From assembly GCA_965651815.1 (NCBI GenBank), contig CBFGTJ010000024.1, forward strand, positions 1 to 25,309: 25,309 bases of DNA, in the 5' to 3' direction. Within the stretch, counting starts at the first letter, position 1. Each line of letters starts with the position of its first letter. The notes below the pieces were generated by a model, which was not told the DNA's origin, ran no database searches, and saw nothing but the letters and a program-made list of their open reading frames with translations. A program made the translations under genes and the position numbers. Source of the DNA: CBFGTJ01 sp965651815 (GTDB taxonomy: Bacteria > Actinomycetota > Acidimicrobiia > Acidimicrobiales > Microtrichaceae). This document shows, in pieces, positions 1 through 7,510 of this stretch.

Positions 1-903
1 ACCGCCAGCGAGCGGGGCCTGCTCGGGGTGGCGGTCGACCCCGCCGGCGACTCGCTCGTCGTCAGCTACACCTCCGCGGAGGACGGCGGGAACCGCGTCG
101 AGCGCTACCAGCTCGACGGCAACCCCGGTGCCCTGTCGGTGGATCCCGGCAGCCGCCGCACGCTGCTGGAGGTGGACCAGCCCTTCGGCAACCACAACGG
201 CGGGCACGTCGCGTTCGGCCCGGACGGGATGCTGTACGTCGGCATCGGCGACGGCGGCTCCGGCGGTGACCCGGACGGGAACGCCCAGGACCCGACGACG
301 CTGCTCGGCAAGCTACTGCGGGTGGATGCGGGGGACGGCCCGCTGGTCCCCGGCGACAACCCGTTCGCCAACGGGCGGGGCGGGGCGCGCCCCGAGATCT
401 GGCTGACGGGGGTGCGCAACCCGTGGCGCTTCTCCTTCGACGAGGCCACCGGTGACCTGTGGCTCGCGGACGTCGGGCAGGACCGCTGGGAGGAGGTCGA
501 CCACCTGCCGGCCGAGGAGGGCGCGGGGCGTGGCGCGAACCTCGGCTGGGACCTGTTCGAGGGCGCCGAGGAGTTCGCCGACCCCGACCCGGCGGCGCCG
601 CCGTGGAGCGACGGGCCCTTCGTCGAGCCGGTGTTCACCTACGGGCGGGAGGACGGCTGCTCCGTGACCGGCGGCCTCGTCTACCGGGGTGCGGCGATCC
701 CCGCCCTCGCGGGCGCGTACCTGTTCGCCGACTTCTGCGGCGAGGGGGTGCGGGGCTTCGACCCGGCCGACCCGCACGGCACCGCGCGGTCGCTCGAGGG
801 GGCCGGCCTGGGCGGCATCGTCGGGTTCGCCACCACCGCGGACGCGGAGGTGCTGGTGCTCAGCCTCACCGACGGGGTCCACCTGCTCGCACCCCGGGTG
901 TGA
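1..903 (+). CDS. PQQ-dependent glucose/sorbosone dehydrogenase family protein, 5'-truncated
   Basis: The frame is open from base 1, so the gene starts before the window; 300 C-terminal residues are present. The first visible residues, ERGLLGVAVDP, match the start of the beta-propeller core of soluble aldose sugar dehydrogenases. Next come NHNGGHVAFGPDG, LYVGIGDGGSGGDP and GKLLRVD (about residues 64-110), then TGVRNPWRFSFD and LWLADVGQDRWEEVD (about 136-165), all hallmarks of the GSDH family, which oxidises sugars in the periplasm or outside the cell using PQQ. The C-terminal part has the expected GGLVYRG and YLFADFCGEGV strands. No signal peptide can be judged because the N-terminus is missing. 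The substrate cannot be told from sequence. The stop lies 10 bases from the stop of the convergent TetR gene. Confidence 0.9.
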   Translation, partial: TASERGLLGVAVDPAGDSLVVSYTSAEDGGNRVERYQLDGNPGALSVDPGSRRTLLEVDQPFGNHNGGHVAFGPDGMLYVGIGDGGSGGDPDGNAQDPTTLLGKLLRVDAGDGPLVPGDNPFANGRGGARPEIWLTGVRNPWRFSFDEATGDLWLADVGQDRWEEVDHLPAEEGAGRGANLGWDLFEGAEEFADPDPAAPPWSDGPFVEPVFTYGREDGCSVTGGLVYRGAAIPALAGAYLFADFCGEGVRGFDPADPHGTARSLEGAGLGGIVGFATTADAEVLVLSLTDGVHLLAPRV

Positions 904-913
904 CCGGCGGGCG

Positions 914-1675
914 TCACTCCTCCGGGTCGCGCGGTTCCTCGATCGGTCGCGTGAGGCGGAGGACGATGGCCTCGGCCGCGATCGCGAACAGGGTCCAGAC
1001 CTGGCCCTCCGCCTCGTGCTTCACCGAGGGCTCCCAGTCGCGGGGACGGTAGATCTCGTCGTGGAGGGCCGGCTCGTTGAGGGTGAAGCCGTCGAGCAGG
1101 CACATCAGCGAGATCGCCAGGTCCTCGATCCCCAGCGGCGGGACCGGCTCCCGGCCGAGCTTGGCGAGCAGCTTCGTGTACAGCTCGCCCAGCCGCTCGA
1201 TGGACCCACCGGTGTCCTTGGGCTGGCTGACCCCGAACAGCGACAGCGCGAGCACCGCGTGCGCCTCGGCGCGGTCGGGTCCGGTCAGGCGGTCCAGCTC
1301 GTAGGCGGCGAGCGCGGTGACGAGGTCGCTGAGGTTGTCGGGCATCGCCTCCGCGACCTCGTCGAGCATCCGCGGCACCGCCACCTCCTGCCACAGCCGC
1401 TCGGTGACGGTGTGCAGGAAGTTCGTGAACGGCTCGGGCTCGTCCGGGTCCGACGAGGCCCAGTGGTGGTAGATGAGGCCGCGGCTCACCCCCGCCCGCT
1501 CGGCCACGGCTCCGGGCGTCAGGAAGGCGAACACCTTGCGTGGGTCGGTCCCCGGTTGGTGGTGCTCGAGGATCAGCTCCATCGCGGCGCGGACGAGCCG
1601 CTCGCGCGAGTCGACACGGCGGCGTGACGCCGACTCCTGCTCCTCCGTGGCTCGCTGCGTCGACTCACCGCCCAT
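914..1675 (-). CDS. TetR-family transcriptional regulator (paralogue 1)
   Basis: A 253-residue TetR-like repressor. The helix-turn-helix is at residues 52-72 (LTPGAVAERAGVSRGLIYHHW). Helix 1 (RERLVRAAMELIL) is separated from it by a stretch (HHQPGTDPRKVFAF) roughly nine residues longer than in usual TetR proteins. I chose the ATG at 1675 over the GTG at 1696 because AGGAGG lies 5 bases before the ATG and would otherwise sit inside the coding sequence. The C-terminal ligand and dimer domain has no recognisable specificity. It is a clear paralogue of the next gene (1747-2460): both share the LTPGAVA-RAG-SRGLIYH-W core and a similar PIPPL..ED segment in the C-terminal half. The target genes are unknown; plsC or the pair itself are candidates by position. 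Confidence 0.9.
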   Translation of the reverse strand: MGGESTQRATEEQESASRRRVDSRERLVRAAMELILEHHQPGTDPRKVFAFLTPGAVAERAGVSRGLIYHHWASSDPDEPEPFTNFLHTVTERLWQEVAVPRMLDEVAEAMPDNLSDLVTALAAYELDRLTGPDRAEAHAVLALSLFGVSQPKDTGGSIERLGELYTKLLAKLGREPVPPLGIEDLAISLMCLLDGFTLNEPALHDEIYRPRDWEPSVKHEAEGQVWTLFAIAAEAIVLRLTRPIEEPRDPEE

Positions 1676-1700
1676 CGACTCCTCCTGGTTCACCACGGAG

Positions 1701-1731
1701 CGTATAGGCGGGCATCACGAACCGTGGGCAA
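1701..1731 (-). promoter_or_regulatory. Candidate promoter of TetR paralogue 1
   Basis: On the minus strand TTGCCC (1726-1731) and TATACG (1701-1706) are separated by 19 bp in the 71-bp gap between the two TetR genes. The start codon is 26 bases downstream of the -10 box. The spacing is slightly long and the -35 match is modest, so this is a tentative call. Confidence 0.35.
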
Positions 1732-1746
1732 TTCCCTGAACGTCGA

Positions 1747-2460
1747 TCAATCATCGTCCGTCGCGATGGGCCGGCTCATGCCGAGCACGATGCCCCGGGT
1801 GGCGACCGCGAGGAGGCTCCACTCCCGGCCGTCCCACTCGACGCTCCGCAGGGTCCGGTCGAGCATCACGTTCTGGAACAGGCCGAACCCCTCGAACAGC
1901 GCGAGCACCGCGAACGCGACGTCCTCGTGGGTGAGGGGTGGGATCGGCTCGAGGCCCACCCGCTCCCCGATCGCCCGGTAGATCTCGCCGACGGCGGTGA
2001 CGAGCCCCTCCGGTGCGCCCTCGGGGGACGCGCCGTGCAGGGTGAGCGCCTGGGAGGCGCGCAGCAGCGCGCGGTCCCTGCCGGTGTAGCGGGCGAGCTC
2101 GCCGGCGGTGATCGCCAGCACCACCTCGTCGAGGTCGTCGGGGAGCTCCTCGGCGTCCTCGGCGATCTGGTCCGCCACCACCGAGTCGTTCCACAGCCGC
2201 TGCGACACCGCGTCGAGGAAGCGCTCGAAGGCCTTGGAACCGTCGGCCTCCTGCTCGCCCCAGTAGTGGTAGATGAGCCCGCGGCTCAGCCCCGCGCGGC
2301 GGGCCACCGCGCCCGGCGTCAGGTACGAGAACGCGTCGCGCAGCCCCACGGCGGACTCGAAGTGCTCCCGGGCGAGCTCGCAGGCGGCCTGCACGAGCCG
2401 CTCCTGCGACCCCGGGTCGGCGCCGCCGGCGCCCCGCTCCGGAGGGTCCCCACGCTGCAT
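1747..2460 (-). CDS. TetR-family transcriptional regulator (paralogue 2)
   Basis: A 237-residue TetR-family protein. The helix-turn-helix is at residues 47-67 (LTPGAVARRAGLSRGLIYHYW), preceded by helix 1 (ERLVQAACELAREHF) and an extended linker (ESAVGLRDAFSY) like that of its paralogue at 914-1675. The C-terminal domain (VVLAITAGELARYTGRDRALLRASQALTLHG and PIPPLTHEDVAFAVLALFEGF) aligns by eye with that of the neighbour, so the two probably arose by tandem duplication. The ATG at 2460 has AGGAG 10 bases upstream. A 14-bp palindrome (2477-2490) lies next to this ribosome site and could be an operator. The effector is unknown. Confidence 0.9.
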   Translation of the reverse strand: MQRGDPPERGAGGADPGSQERLVQAACELAREHFESAVGLRDAFSYLTPGAVARRAGLSRGLIYHYWGEQEADGSKAFERFLDAVSQRLWNDSVVADQIAEDAEELPDDLDEVVLAITAGELARYTGRDRALLRASQALTLHGASPEGAPEGLVTAVGEIYRAIGERVGLEPIPPLTHEDVAFAVLALFEGFGLFQNVMLDRTLRSVEWDGREWSLLAVATRGIVLGMSRPIATDDD

Positions 2461-2476
2461 GCGGTCGAGGCTCCTT

Positions 2477-2490
2477 TCCCCCCGGGGGGA
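2477..2490. repeat. 14-bp perfect C/G palindrome in the TetR2 leader
   Basis: T-C6-G6-A is a perfect palindrome immediately upstream of the ribosome binding site of the TetR gene starting at 2460. It may be an autoregulatory operator or just GC-rich sequence. It gives no loop, so it is not a terminator. Confidence 0.3.
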
Positions 2491-2548
2491 CCGTAGTGCG
2501 CCGGTCCTGCGCTGCGTCGGAACGGCCCGTCGGCAGCGGAGCGGACGC

Positions 2549-3310
2549 TCAGGCGTCGGTGAGCTCCGGCTGCTCGGACATCCGGCGCACCTCGTCCGCG
2601 ATGATCGAGCGAACCCGCTCGCGCAGCTCCGGCACGTCCTCGAGGGTGAGGCCGTCGGTGCTGACCGGCTCGAGCACCCGCACTTCCGCCACCGACCGCC
2701 CGTAGCGCCAGTCGTTCTTCCTCAGCGCCGTGCGGGTGCCGTGCACGGCGAGCGGCAGGATCGGCACCCCGGCCTCGATGGCGAGTCGGAACGCGCCGTC
2801 CTTGAACTCGCCCAGCTCGCCGGACGCGGAGCGGGTGCCCTCGGGGAAGATCATCACCGAGACGCGCTGATCGAGGCGCTCGCGGCACTGGCGCATCGCC
2901 TCGGCCGCGCTCTTCGGGTCGCCGCGGTCCAGCTCGATGTCACGGGCGAGGCGCATCAGCCACCCGGCGACCGGGATCTTGAACATCTCCTTCTTGGAGA
3001 GCCACTTCATCTCCCAGGGGAGGTGGCTGATGAGGAGGATGTCCACGAAGGACTCGTGGTTCGCCACCATCACGTACGGGTTGCGCGGGTCCTCGGGCAT
3101 CTTGCCCGCGGTGCGGAACGTCCACAGCGGCGTGAGCTTCTGGTGCACCACCGTGAGCTTCCGGAACAGGTAGCCGGTCCAGTAGCGGGGCGGGTCGAAC
3201 GGCGCGGTCACCAGCCAGACGATCGCCATGAGCGGCAGCCACAGGACGACGCACAGGCCGAACACGAACCACGACCACGCGGACCAGAGGGTCAGGGACA
3301 GCTTGTTCAC
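2549..3310 (-). CDS. plsC: 1-acyl-sn-glycerol-3-phosphate acyltransferase (PlsC family)
   Basis: A 253-residue membrane-associated acyltransferase that would transfer an acyl chain to lysophosphatidic acid in phospholipid synthesis. The N-terminal hydrophobic segment (residues about 5-36) is a membrane anchor. The catalytic motif I is NHESFVD, with H85 and D90 forming HX4D. Motif III is FPEGTRS (155-161). Motif IV is GVPILPLAV (181-189). I chose GTG at 3310 because AGGAG lies just upstream and the residues before it (Gly/Arg-rich, out of character) look like non-coding sequence. It shares strand with the two TetR genes downstream, with an 88-bp gap. Substrate preference within the LPLAT superfamily cannot be told, and the actinobacterial family has several copies. 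Confidence 0.9.
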   Translation of the reverse strand: MNKLSLTLWSAWSWFVFGLCVVLWLPLMAIVWLVTAPFDPPRYWTGYLFRKLTVVHQKLTPLWTFRTAGKMPEDPRNPYVMVANHESFVDILLISHLPWEMKWLSKKEMFKIPVAGWLMRLARDIELDRGDPKSAAEAMRQCRERLDQRVSVMIFPEGTRSASGELGEFKDGAFRLAIEAGVPILPLAVHGTRTALRKNDWRYGRSVAEVRVLEPVSTDGLTLEDVPELRERVRSIIADEVRRMSEQPELTDA

Positions 3311-3406
3311 GGGACTCCTGTGCTCACCGGTGCGACCGCGCCGCGGACCGTGTCTCCATGATCCGCCCGCGCCCGACGCTTCGTCCACATCGTGCCACCC
3401 CACGGG

Positions 3407-3429
3407 CCGACCGACACCGGATCGGTCGG
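3407..3429. promoter_or_regulatory. Operator-like inverted repeat upstream of plsC
   Basis: CCGACCGA and TCGGTCGG form a perfect 8-bp inverted repeat with a 7-bp spacer, about 97 bp before the plsC start. The 23-bp dyad has the size of a TetR-family operator, and two TetR genes sit downstream of plsC. Binding is inference only. Confidence 0.4.
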
Positions 3430-3439
3430 GGGCGAAACT

Positions 3440-3464
3440 GTCGTGGTCGCTGGGCGACCACGAC
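3440..3464 (-). terminator. Hairpin after the GNAT gene, probable terminator
   Basis: A perfect 11-bp stem (3440-3450 with 3454-3464) with a TGG loop starts 25 bases past the stop of the GNAT gene on the minus strand. It has no U-tract, as is common for GC-rich actinobacterial terminators. Confidence 0.55.
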
Positions 3465-3489
3465 CGCCGGGAGAACGGTGGAGGGACGG

Positions 3490-3927
3490 TCAGCCCTCGT
3501 GCTGGAAGCGGTAGACGTTGGTGTCGCGCTGCACGAAGCCGATCCGCCGGTAGAGGCGGTTGGCCGCCTCGCGGGACGGCCGGGAGGTGAGGTCGACGGT
3601 GCGGGCCCCACGCTCACGGGCGAGGTCGAGCGCCGCCCGGTTCAACGCCTCCCCGACCCCCCTGCCCCTCGCCGCGGAGTCCACCACGACGTCCTCGATC
3701 CACGCGCGCACCCCGGTCGGGATGCGGAACACCACCAGCGTCATGGAGCCGAGGATCGAGCCCTGCTCGTCGCGCGCCACGAGCAGGTGCGTGGCGTCCG
3801 AGCGGACGATCTCCTCCAGCTCGGCCCGGGGGGGCGGAGGTGACGAGGAGGAGAGCTGGGGGATGAGCGACTCGAAGGCGGCGACGAGCTCGTCGTCCAC
3901 CTGGGTGGGCTCCTCGACACGGACCAT
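3490..3927 (-). CDS. GNAT-family N-acetyltransferase
   Basis: A 145-residue protein with a single acetyltransferase domain. The acetyl-CoA-binding motif A is clear: beta-4 EDVVVDSAARGRGVGEALN (residues 79-97), with the pyrophosphate-binding RGRGVG at 87-92. The C-terminal NRLYRRIGFVQRDTNVYRF (124-141) is the typical GNAT beta6-7 region. The substrate, small molecule or protein N-terminus, is unknown. I chose the ATG at 3927 rather than the upstream start at 4080, which would run through the divergent PAC2 gene. A TACGAT -10 box ends 6 bases before this ATG, so the mRNA is probably leaderless. The gene is divergent from the PAC2-family gene at 3983. Confidence 0.88.
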   Translation of the reverse strand: MVRVEEPTQVDDELVAAFESLIPQLSSSSPPPPRAELEEIVRSDATHLLVARDEQGSILGSMTLVVFRIPTGVRAWIEDVVVDSAARGRGVGEALNRAALDLARERGARTVDLTSRPSREAANRLYRRIGFVQRDTNVYRFQHEG

Positions 3928-3933
3928 GGCGGA

Positions 3934-3939
3934 ATCGTA
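3934..3939 (-). promoter_or_regulatory. -10 box (TACGAT) of a leaderless promoter for the GNAT gene
   Basis: TACGAT on the minus strand is followed by 6 bases and then the ATG at 3927. The TANNNT-N6/7-start layout is the usual sign of leaderless transcripts in actinobacteria. No ribosome site is visible. Confidence 0.6.
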
Positions 3940-3969
3940 GGGCGAGGTGGAGCTGGGGTCCCACGTCGG

Positions 3970-3975
3970 TACGTT
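3970..3975 (+). promoter_or_regulatory. -10 box (TACGTT) of a leaderless promoter for the PAC2 gene
   Basis: TACGTT is followed by 7 bases and the ATG at 3983, so transcription would begin at or next to the start codon. The intervening GGGGG could instead act as a weak ribosome site if transcription starts further upstream. Confidence 0.55.
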
Positions 3976-3982
3976 GGGGGCG

Positions 3983-4822
3983 ATGTCGCACCTCACCTGG
4001 TCCGAACGACCCTCGGGCGACCGTCCCACCCTGGTCGCCGCGTTCGAGGGCTGGAACGACGCCGGCGACGCCGCCACCACCGCCGTCGAGCACCTGTCGA
4101 CGGCCTGGGCCGCGCGGCAGTTCGCGTCGATCGACCCCGAGGAGTTCTACGACTTCACCGCCACGAGGCCGCTGACGAAGGTCCACGACGGCCGCACCCG
4201 CCGGATCGAGTGGCCGGCGAACACGTTCTCGTGGGCCGAGCCGCCCGGCACCGGCGGGGTGGTGCTGCTGCGGGGCGTCGAGCCGCAACTGCGGTGGCGC
4301 ACCTTCTGCGCCGAGGTGCTCGAGGTGGCCCGCGAGACCGGCTGCTCGATGGTGCTCACGCTCGGCGCGCTGCTCGCGGACGTACCGCACACCCGGCCGA
4401 CCGCCGTGTTCGGCAACGCGTACGACCCCTCGGTCATCGAGCGGCTCGGGCTCGAGCCGTCGCACTACGAGGGGCCGACCGGCATCGTCGGCGTGCTCCA
4501 CGCGGAGTGCGCCGCCGCCGGCCTCGACTCCGCCTCGCTGTGGGCGGCGGTCCCCGCCTACGTGCCGTCCGTTCCCTCTCCGAAGGCCGCGTCCGCGCTG
4601 GTGCAGCGTGCCGGTGAGCTGCTCGGCAGCACGCCGGTCACCACGGAGCTCGACCAGCTCGCCGAGGGCTACGAGGAGCAGATCACGCGGCTGGTCGAGG
4701 AGGACGAGACGACCGCCGACTACGTGCGCCACCTCGAGGAGCAGCACGACCAGGACGCCCTCGCGGTCCAGTCCGCCGACTCGATGGTCGAGGAGGTCGA
4801 GCGCTTCCTGCGTGAGCAGTGA
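3983..4822 (+). CDS. PAC2-family protein
   Basis: A 279-residue soluble protein of the PAC2 (proteasome assembly chaperone 2-like) family, widespread in actinobacteria and archaea. Characteristic sequence includes LVAAFEGWNDAGDAATTAVEHL near the N-terminus (about residues 17-38), ASIDPEEFYDFTATRP, and the central glycine-rich VLTLGALLADVPHTRP and NAYDPSVIERLGLEPSHYEGPTGIVG blocks. In eukaryotes PAC2 helps proteasome assembly. The bacterial role is not established, and no proteasome gene lies in this window. The C-terminus is acidic and helical. The start at 3983 is preferred over 3947 because of the -10 box 7 bases upstream and the family's usual N-terminus. It converges on the Mrp operon. 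Confidence 0.88.
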   Translation: MSHLTWSERPSGDRPTLVAAFEGWNDAGDAATTAVEHLSTAWAARQFASIDPEEFYDFTATRPLTKVHDGRTRRIEWPANTFSWAEPPGTGGVVLLRGVEPQLRWRTFCAEVLEVARETGCSMVLTLGALLADVPHTRPTAVFGNAYDPSVIERLGLEPSHYEGPTGIVGVLHAECAAAGLDSASLWAAVPAYVPSVPSPKAASALVQRAGELLGSTPVTTELDQLAEGYEEQITRLVEEDETTADYVRHLEEQHDQDALAVQSADSMVEEVERFLREQ

Positions 4823-4867
4823 CCTCCCCGTTCGGTGACCTCCCCGGGGGTCGGTCAGGTGAGGGGG

Positions 4868-5203
4868 TCAGGCGTCGTCGGCCTCGGCGAGCTCGTCGAG
4901 CACCGTGTCCTCCGACAGCAGCCCACCGGCGTCGTACGCGGCGCGGCCGATGAGGTGGGCGCCCACGGGGGCGGTCAGGAACTGCAGCATCACCACGAGG
5001 GCGAGCAGCCCCAGGTCCGCCGCGTCGGCGACCTGCAGCGCCGCCGCGAGGACCACGAGCACGAGCCCCATCGTCGGCGCCTTGGTCGCGGCGTGCATGC
5101 GGGCGAACACGTCCGGTAGGCGCACCAGCCCCAGCCCGCCGACCGCGCCCAGCGCCGCGCCCACCACGACGAGGACCGCGGAGGCCCAGTCGAGCACGCT
5201 CAT
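4868..5203 (-). CDS. mrpG: Na+/H+ antiporter subunit MrpG (MnhG)
   Basis: A 111-residue small membrane subunit, the last gene of the Mrp operon. It has three hydrophobic segments (about residues 7-27, 44-60, 65-84) and the family core GLGLVRLPDVFARMHAATKAPTMG. The acidic C-terminus (EDTVLDELAEADDA) is cytoplasmic. MrpG is required for assembly and activity of the Mrp complex in the cell membrane. Its ATG overlaps the mrpF stop by four bases (ATGA), so translation is coupled. The stop is 45 bases from the stop of the convergent PAC2 gene. Confidence 0.92.
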   Translation of the reverse strand: MSVLDWASAVLVVVGAALGAVGGLGLVRLPDVFARMHAATKAPTMGLVLVVLAAALQVADAADLGLLALVVMLQFLTAPVGAHLIGRAAYDAGGLLSEDTVLDELAEADDA

Positions 5204-5460
5204 GCACCCCTCCGCTCGATGAAGCGGGCGACCATCGCGGTGCCGAGGAACCCGACGACCGCGACGACGAGCATCACCTCGAGGTAGGCCCCCTCCCCGG
5301 AGCGCACCGACAGCACCCCCGCCCCCATCACCAGGAACGTGAGGAACAGGTCGGTCGCGACGACCCGGTCGGCGATCGACGGGCCCCGCAGCAACCGGAC
5401 CAGCGCCAGGGCGAGCCCGACGGTGAGCAGGCCGAACGCGACGTTGGTGGCGACGATCAA
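5200..5460 (-). CDS. mrpF: Na+/H+ antiporter subunit MrpF (MnhF)
   Basis: An 86-residue subunit with three transmembrane segments. The conserved RLLRGPSIADRVVATDLF block (about residues 22-39) identifies MrpF, which is a compact membrane subunit of the Mrp antiporter. The start is TTG at 5460: a strong AGGAGGAGG ribosome site ends a few bases before it, and TTGA overlaps the mrpE stop. No better ATG or GTG is nearby that keeps the first membrane helix. Confidence 0.92.
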   Translation of the reverse strand: MIVATNVAFGLLTVGLALALVRLLRGPSIADRVVATDLFLTFLVMGAGVLSVRSGEGAYLEVMLVVAVVGFLGTAMVARFIERRGA

Positions 5461-6017
5461 CGGTCCTCCTCCTCGAGCAGCGCGCGCCGGTCGCGCGGGG
5501 TGCCGAACGCGGCGATCGCCAGCGCCTCGAAGGCGCGCGCGTCGGCCCGGACCTGGTCGGGGTCGCCGACGACCAGGCAGTGCACGTACAGCACCGGCGG
5601 GCGGTGCTCCTCCTCCTCGTCGTGGAGCCCGTCACCGCCGACGCCGAAGTGCCGTGGACGGATGTCCACGGTGAGGGTCCCGGGGGTGAGCGTGATGGAG
5701 TTCGCGACGAACGTGACGACCACCGGCGACACCGCACGCAGCGGCACCGCCACGACCGCCTCCTCCAGGTGCATCCGCGGCGAGAGCACGGTGCGCACCA
5801 CCTGGGTGGTCGCGGTGACGAGCGCCCAGGCGAAGTGCAGCCCGTACCGCACGACCGCGACCGGGTGCACCCCCGCGCGGCGGTCCGGACCGGGCGGCAC
5901 GACGAGGACGAGCACGGTGCCCAGCAGCAGGCCGGCCGCGACGTTGCCCGGCGAGGGCTCCCCCCACAGCAGCACCCACGCGAACGCGAGCCAGAGCACC
6001 AGCAGCGCGCGGCTCAC
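5457..6017 (-). CDS. mrpE: Na+/H+ antiporter subunit MrpE (MnhE)
   Basis: A 186-residue subunit. The hydrophobic N-terminus (LLVLWLAFAWVLLWGEPSPGNVAAGLLLG) is followed by a further membrane segment near YGLHFAWALVTATTQVV and then the conserved family block FVANSITLTPGTLTVDI (about residues 104-120). The C-terminal region, rich in Asp and Glu (DEEEEHRPP), is somewhat longer than usual. MrpE supports assembly and cation transport in the complex. Its GTG start at 6017 overlaps the mrpD stop (GTGA). Confidence 0.92.
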   Translation of the reverse strand: MSRALLVLWLAFAWVLLWGEPSPGNVAAGLLLGTVLVLVVPPGPDRRAGVHPVAVVRYGLHFAWALVTATTQVVRTVLSPRMHLEEAVVAVPLRAVSPVVVTFVANSITLTPGTLTVDIRPRHFGVGGDGLHDEEEEHRPPVLYVHCLVVGDPDQVRADARAFEALAIAAFGTPRDRRALLEEEDR

Positions 6018-7510
6018 CGGCCCAGCACCTCGGCGACGTACGCGGTGGGCTCGAGCAGGTCCTGCGCGGCGCGCACCGACAGCTCGTGCAGGGGCCCGCC
6101 GAACACCCCGATCGCCACGGTGAGCAGCACCAGCCCCACCGTCGCGACGTTCATCAGCACCGGCGTGCGCAGCCGCTCACCCGGTGGCGACGACCGGAGC
6201 CGGAGCGCCGGGTCCTCCGCGGTGCCCCAGAACACCCCGTTCCAGATCTTCGTCATCGAGAAGAGGGTGAGCAGGCTCACGAAGAGGCTCACCCCGACGA
6301 TCAGGTGCTCCTTCGCGCCGATGCCCGCGGAGACCAACGCGAACTTGCCGACGAAGCCGGACAGCGGCGGGATGCCCGCGAGGCTCATCGCGGCGAGGAA
6401 GAACATCCACGCGGCGAGCGGGTTGCGACGGATCAGGCCGCCGACCCGGTCCAGCGCGGTGGACCCGGCGCTCTCCTCGACCATCCCGGTGGTGAGGAAC
6501 AGGGCGGTCTTCACCGGGATCTGGTGGAGGATGAACAGCACCGCGCCGGCGACCCCGGCGACGGTGAACAGCCCGAGGCCGAGGATCATGTAGCCGATCT
6601 GGCTGACGATGTGGAAGCTCAGGATGCGCTTCATGTCGTTCTGGGCGATCGCGCCGAGCACGCCGACCACCATCGTCAGCCCGGCCAGCACGAGCAGCAC
6701 CGTCGAGGGCCGGTGCTCGGGGAACAGCAGCGTCTGGGTCCGCACGATCGAGTAGACGCCGACCTTGGTGAGCAGCCCGGCGAACACCGCCGTCACCGGC
6801 GTGCGCGCGGTCGGGTACGAGTCCGGGAGCCAGAAGAACAGCGGGAAGATCGCGGCCTTGATGCCGAACACGAGCAGCAGGAACAGCCCCAGCGCGGTGC
6901 GCACCCCGTCGGGCAGGGCGCCGACCTTGGCGGCGAGGTCCGCCATGTTCACCGTGCCGGTCGCGGCGTAGACCCAGCCGATCGCGATGACGAACAGCGT
7001 CGACGCGACCAGGTTGATGATCACGTAGGTCATGCCGCTGCGGATCTGGTGGCGGGCACCGCCGAGAGTGATGAGCACGTAGCTGGCGGCGAGTGTGACC
7101 TCGTAGGCGACGAACAGGTTGAACAGGTCGCCGGTGACCAGCGACTGCGCGACCCCCGCGGTGAGCACCAGGTACACCGGGTGGAACACCGGCTGGTCGC
7201 GGTCCACCCCCGGCTGCCCGATGGCGAACACCAGCACGGCGAGCACCGTCGCGAGGCTGACGACGAGCATCAGCGCGCTGAAGAGGTCCGCGACGAGGGT
7301 GATGCCGATCGGGGCGGGCCACGCGCCGGCCTGCACGGACTGGACGCCGTCGGCCTCGACCCGCACGAGCAGCGCGACCGCGCACCCGAGCGACGCGGCC
7401 ACCGCCGCCACCGCGACGACCCGCTGCGCGGGGCGGGACCGGTACAGCACGGTGGCCAGCGCGGCCGCGAGGAGCGGCAGCGCGACGGGGAGGGCGAGCA
7501 GCGCGTTCAC
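6014..7510 (-). CDS. mrpD: Na+/H+ antiporter subunit MrpD (MnhD)
   Basis: A 498-residue, multi-pass membrane protein homologous to the proton-pumping NuoL/M/N subunits of complex I. The ion-path residues are present: glutamate in LFVAYEVTLAASYVLITLGG and lysine in FGIKAAIFPLFFWLPDSYPTARTPVTAVFAGLLTKVGVYSIVR, matching the essential Glu and Lys of Bacillus MrpD. SLAGIPPLSGFVGK is also typical. I chose GTG at 7510, four residues inside the longest frame, because GGAGG lies 4 bases upstream and it gives the same GTGA overlap with the mrpC stop that the other junctions show. It acts with MrpA in Na+/H+ exchange. Confidence 0.95.
   Translation of the reverse strand: MNALLALPVALPLLAAALATVLYRSRPAQRVVAVAAVAASLGCAVALLVRVEADGVQSVQAGAWPAPIGITLVADLFSALMLVVSLATVLAVLVFAIGQPGVDRDQPVFHPVYLVLTAGVAQSLVTGDLFNLFVAYEVTLAASYVLITLGGARHQIRSGMTYVIINLVASTLFVIAIGWVYAATGTVNMADLAAKVGALPDGVRTALGLFLLLVFGIKAAIFPLFFWLPDSYPTARTPVTAVFAGLLTKVGVYSIVRTQTLLFPEHRPSTVLLVLAGLTMVVGVLGAIAQNDMKRILSFHIVSQIGYMILGLGLFTVAGVAGAVLFILHQIPVKTALFLTTGMVEESAGSTALDRVGGLIRRNPLAAWMFFLAAMSLAGIPPLSGFVGKFALVSAGIGAKEHLIVGVSLFVSLLTLFSMTKIWNGVFWGTAEDPALRLRSSPPGERLRTPVLMNVATVGLVLLTVAIGVFGGPLHELSVRAAQDLLEPTAYVAEVLGR

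Noticed and set aside
4819..4846. A 12-bp direct repeat (GTGACCTCCCCG) at the PAC2 stop.
   Set aside because: It is a single pair in GC-rich sequence; no element boundary or function is suggested.
4836..4853. Imperfect dyad between the convergent PAC2 and mrpG stops.
   Set aside because: It folds with no loop and contains mismatches, so it is not a convincing bidirectional terminator.
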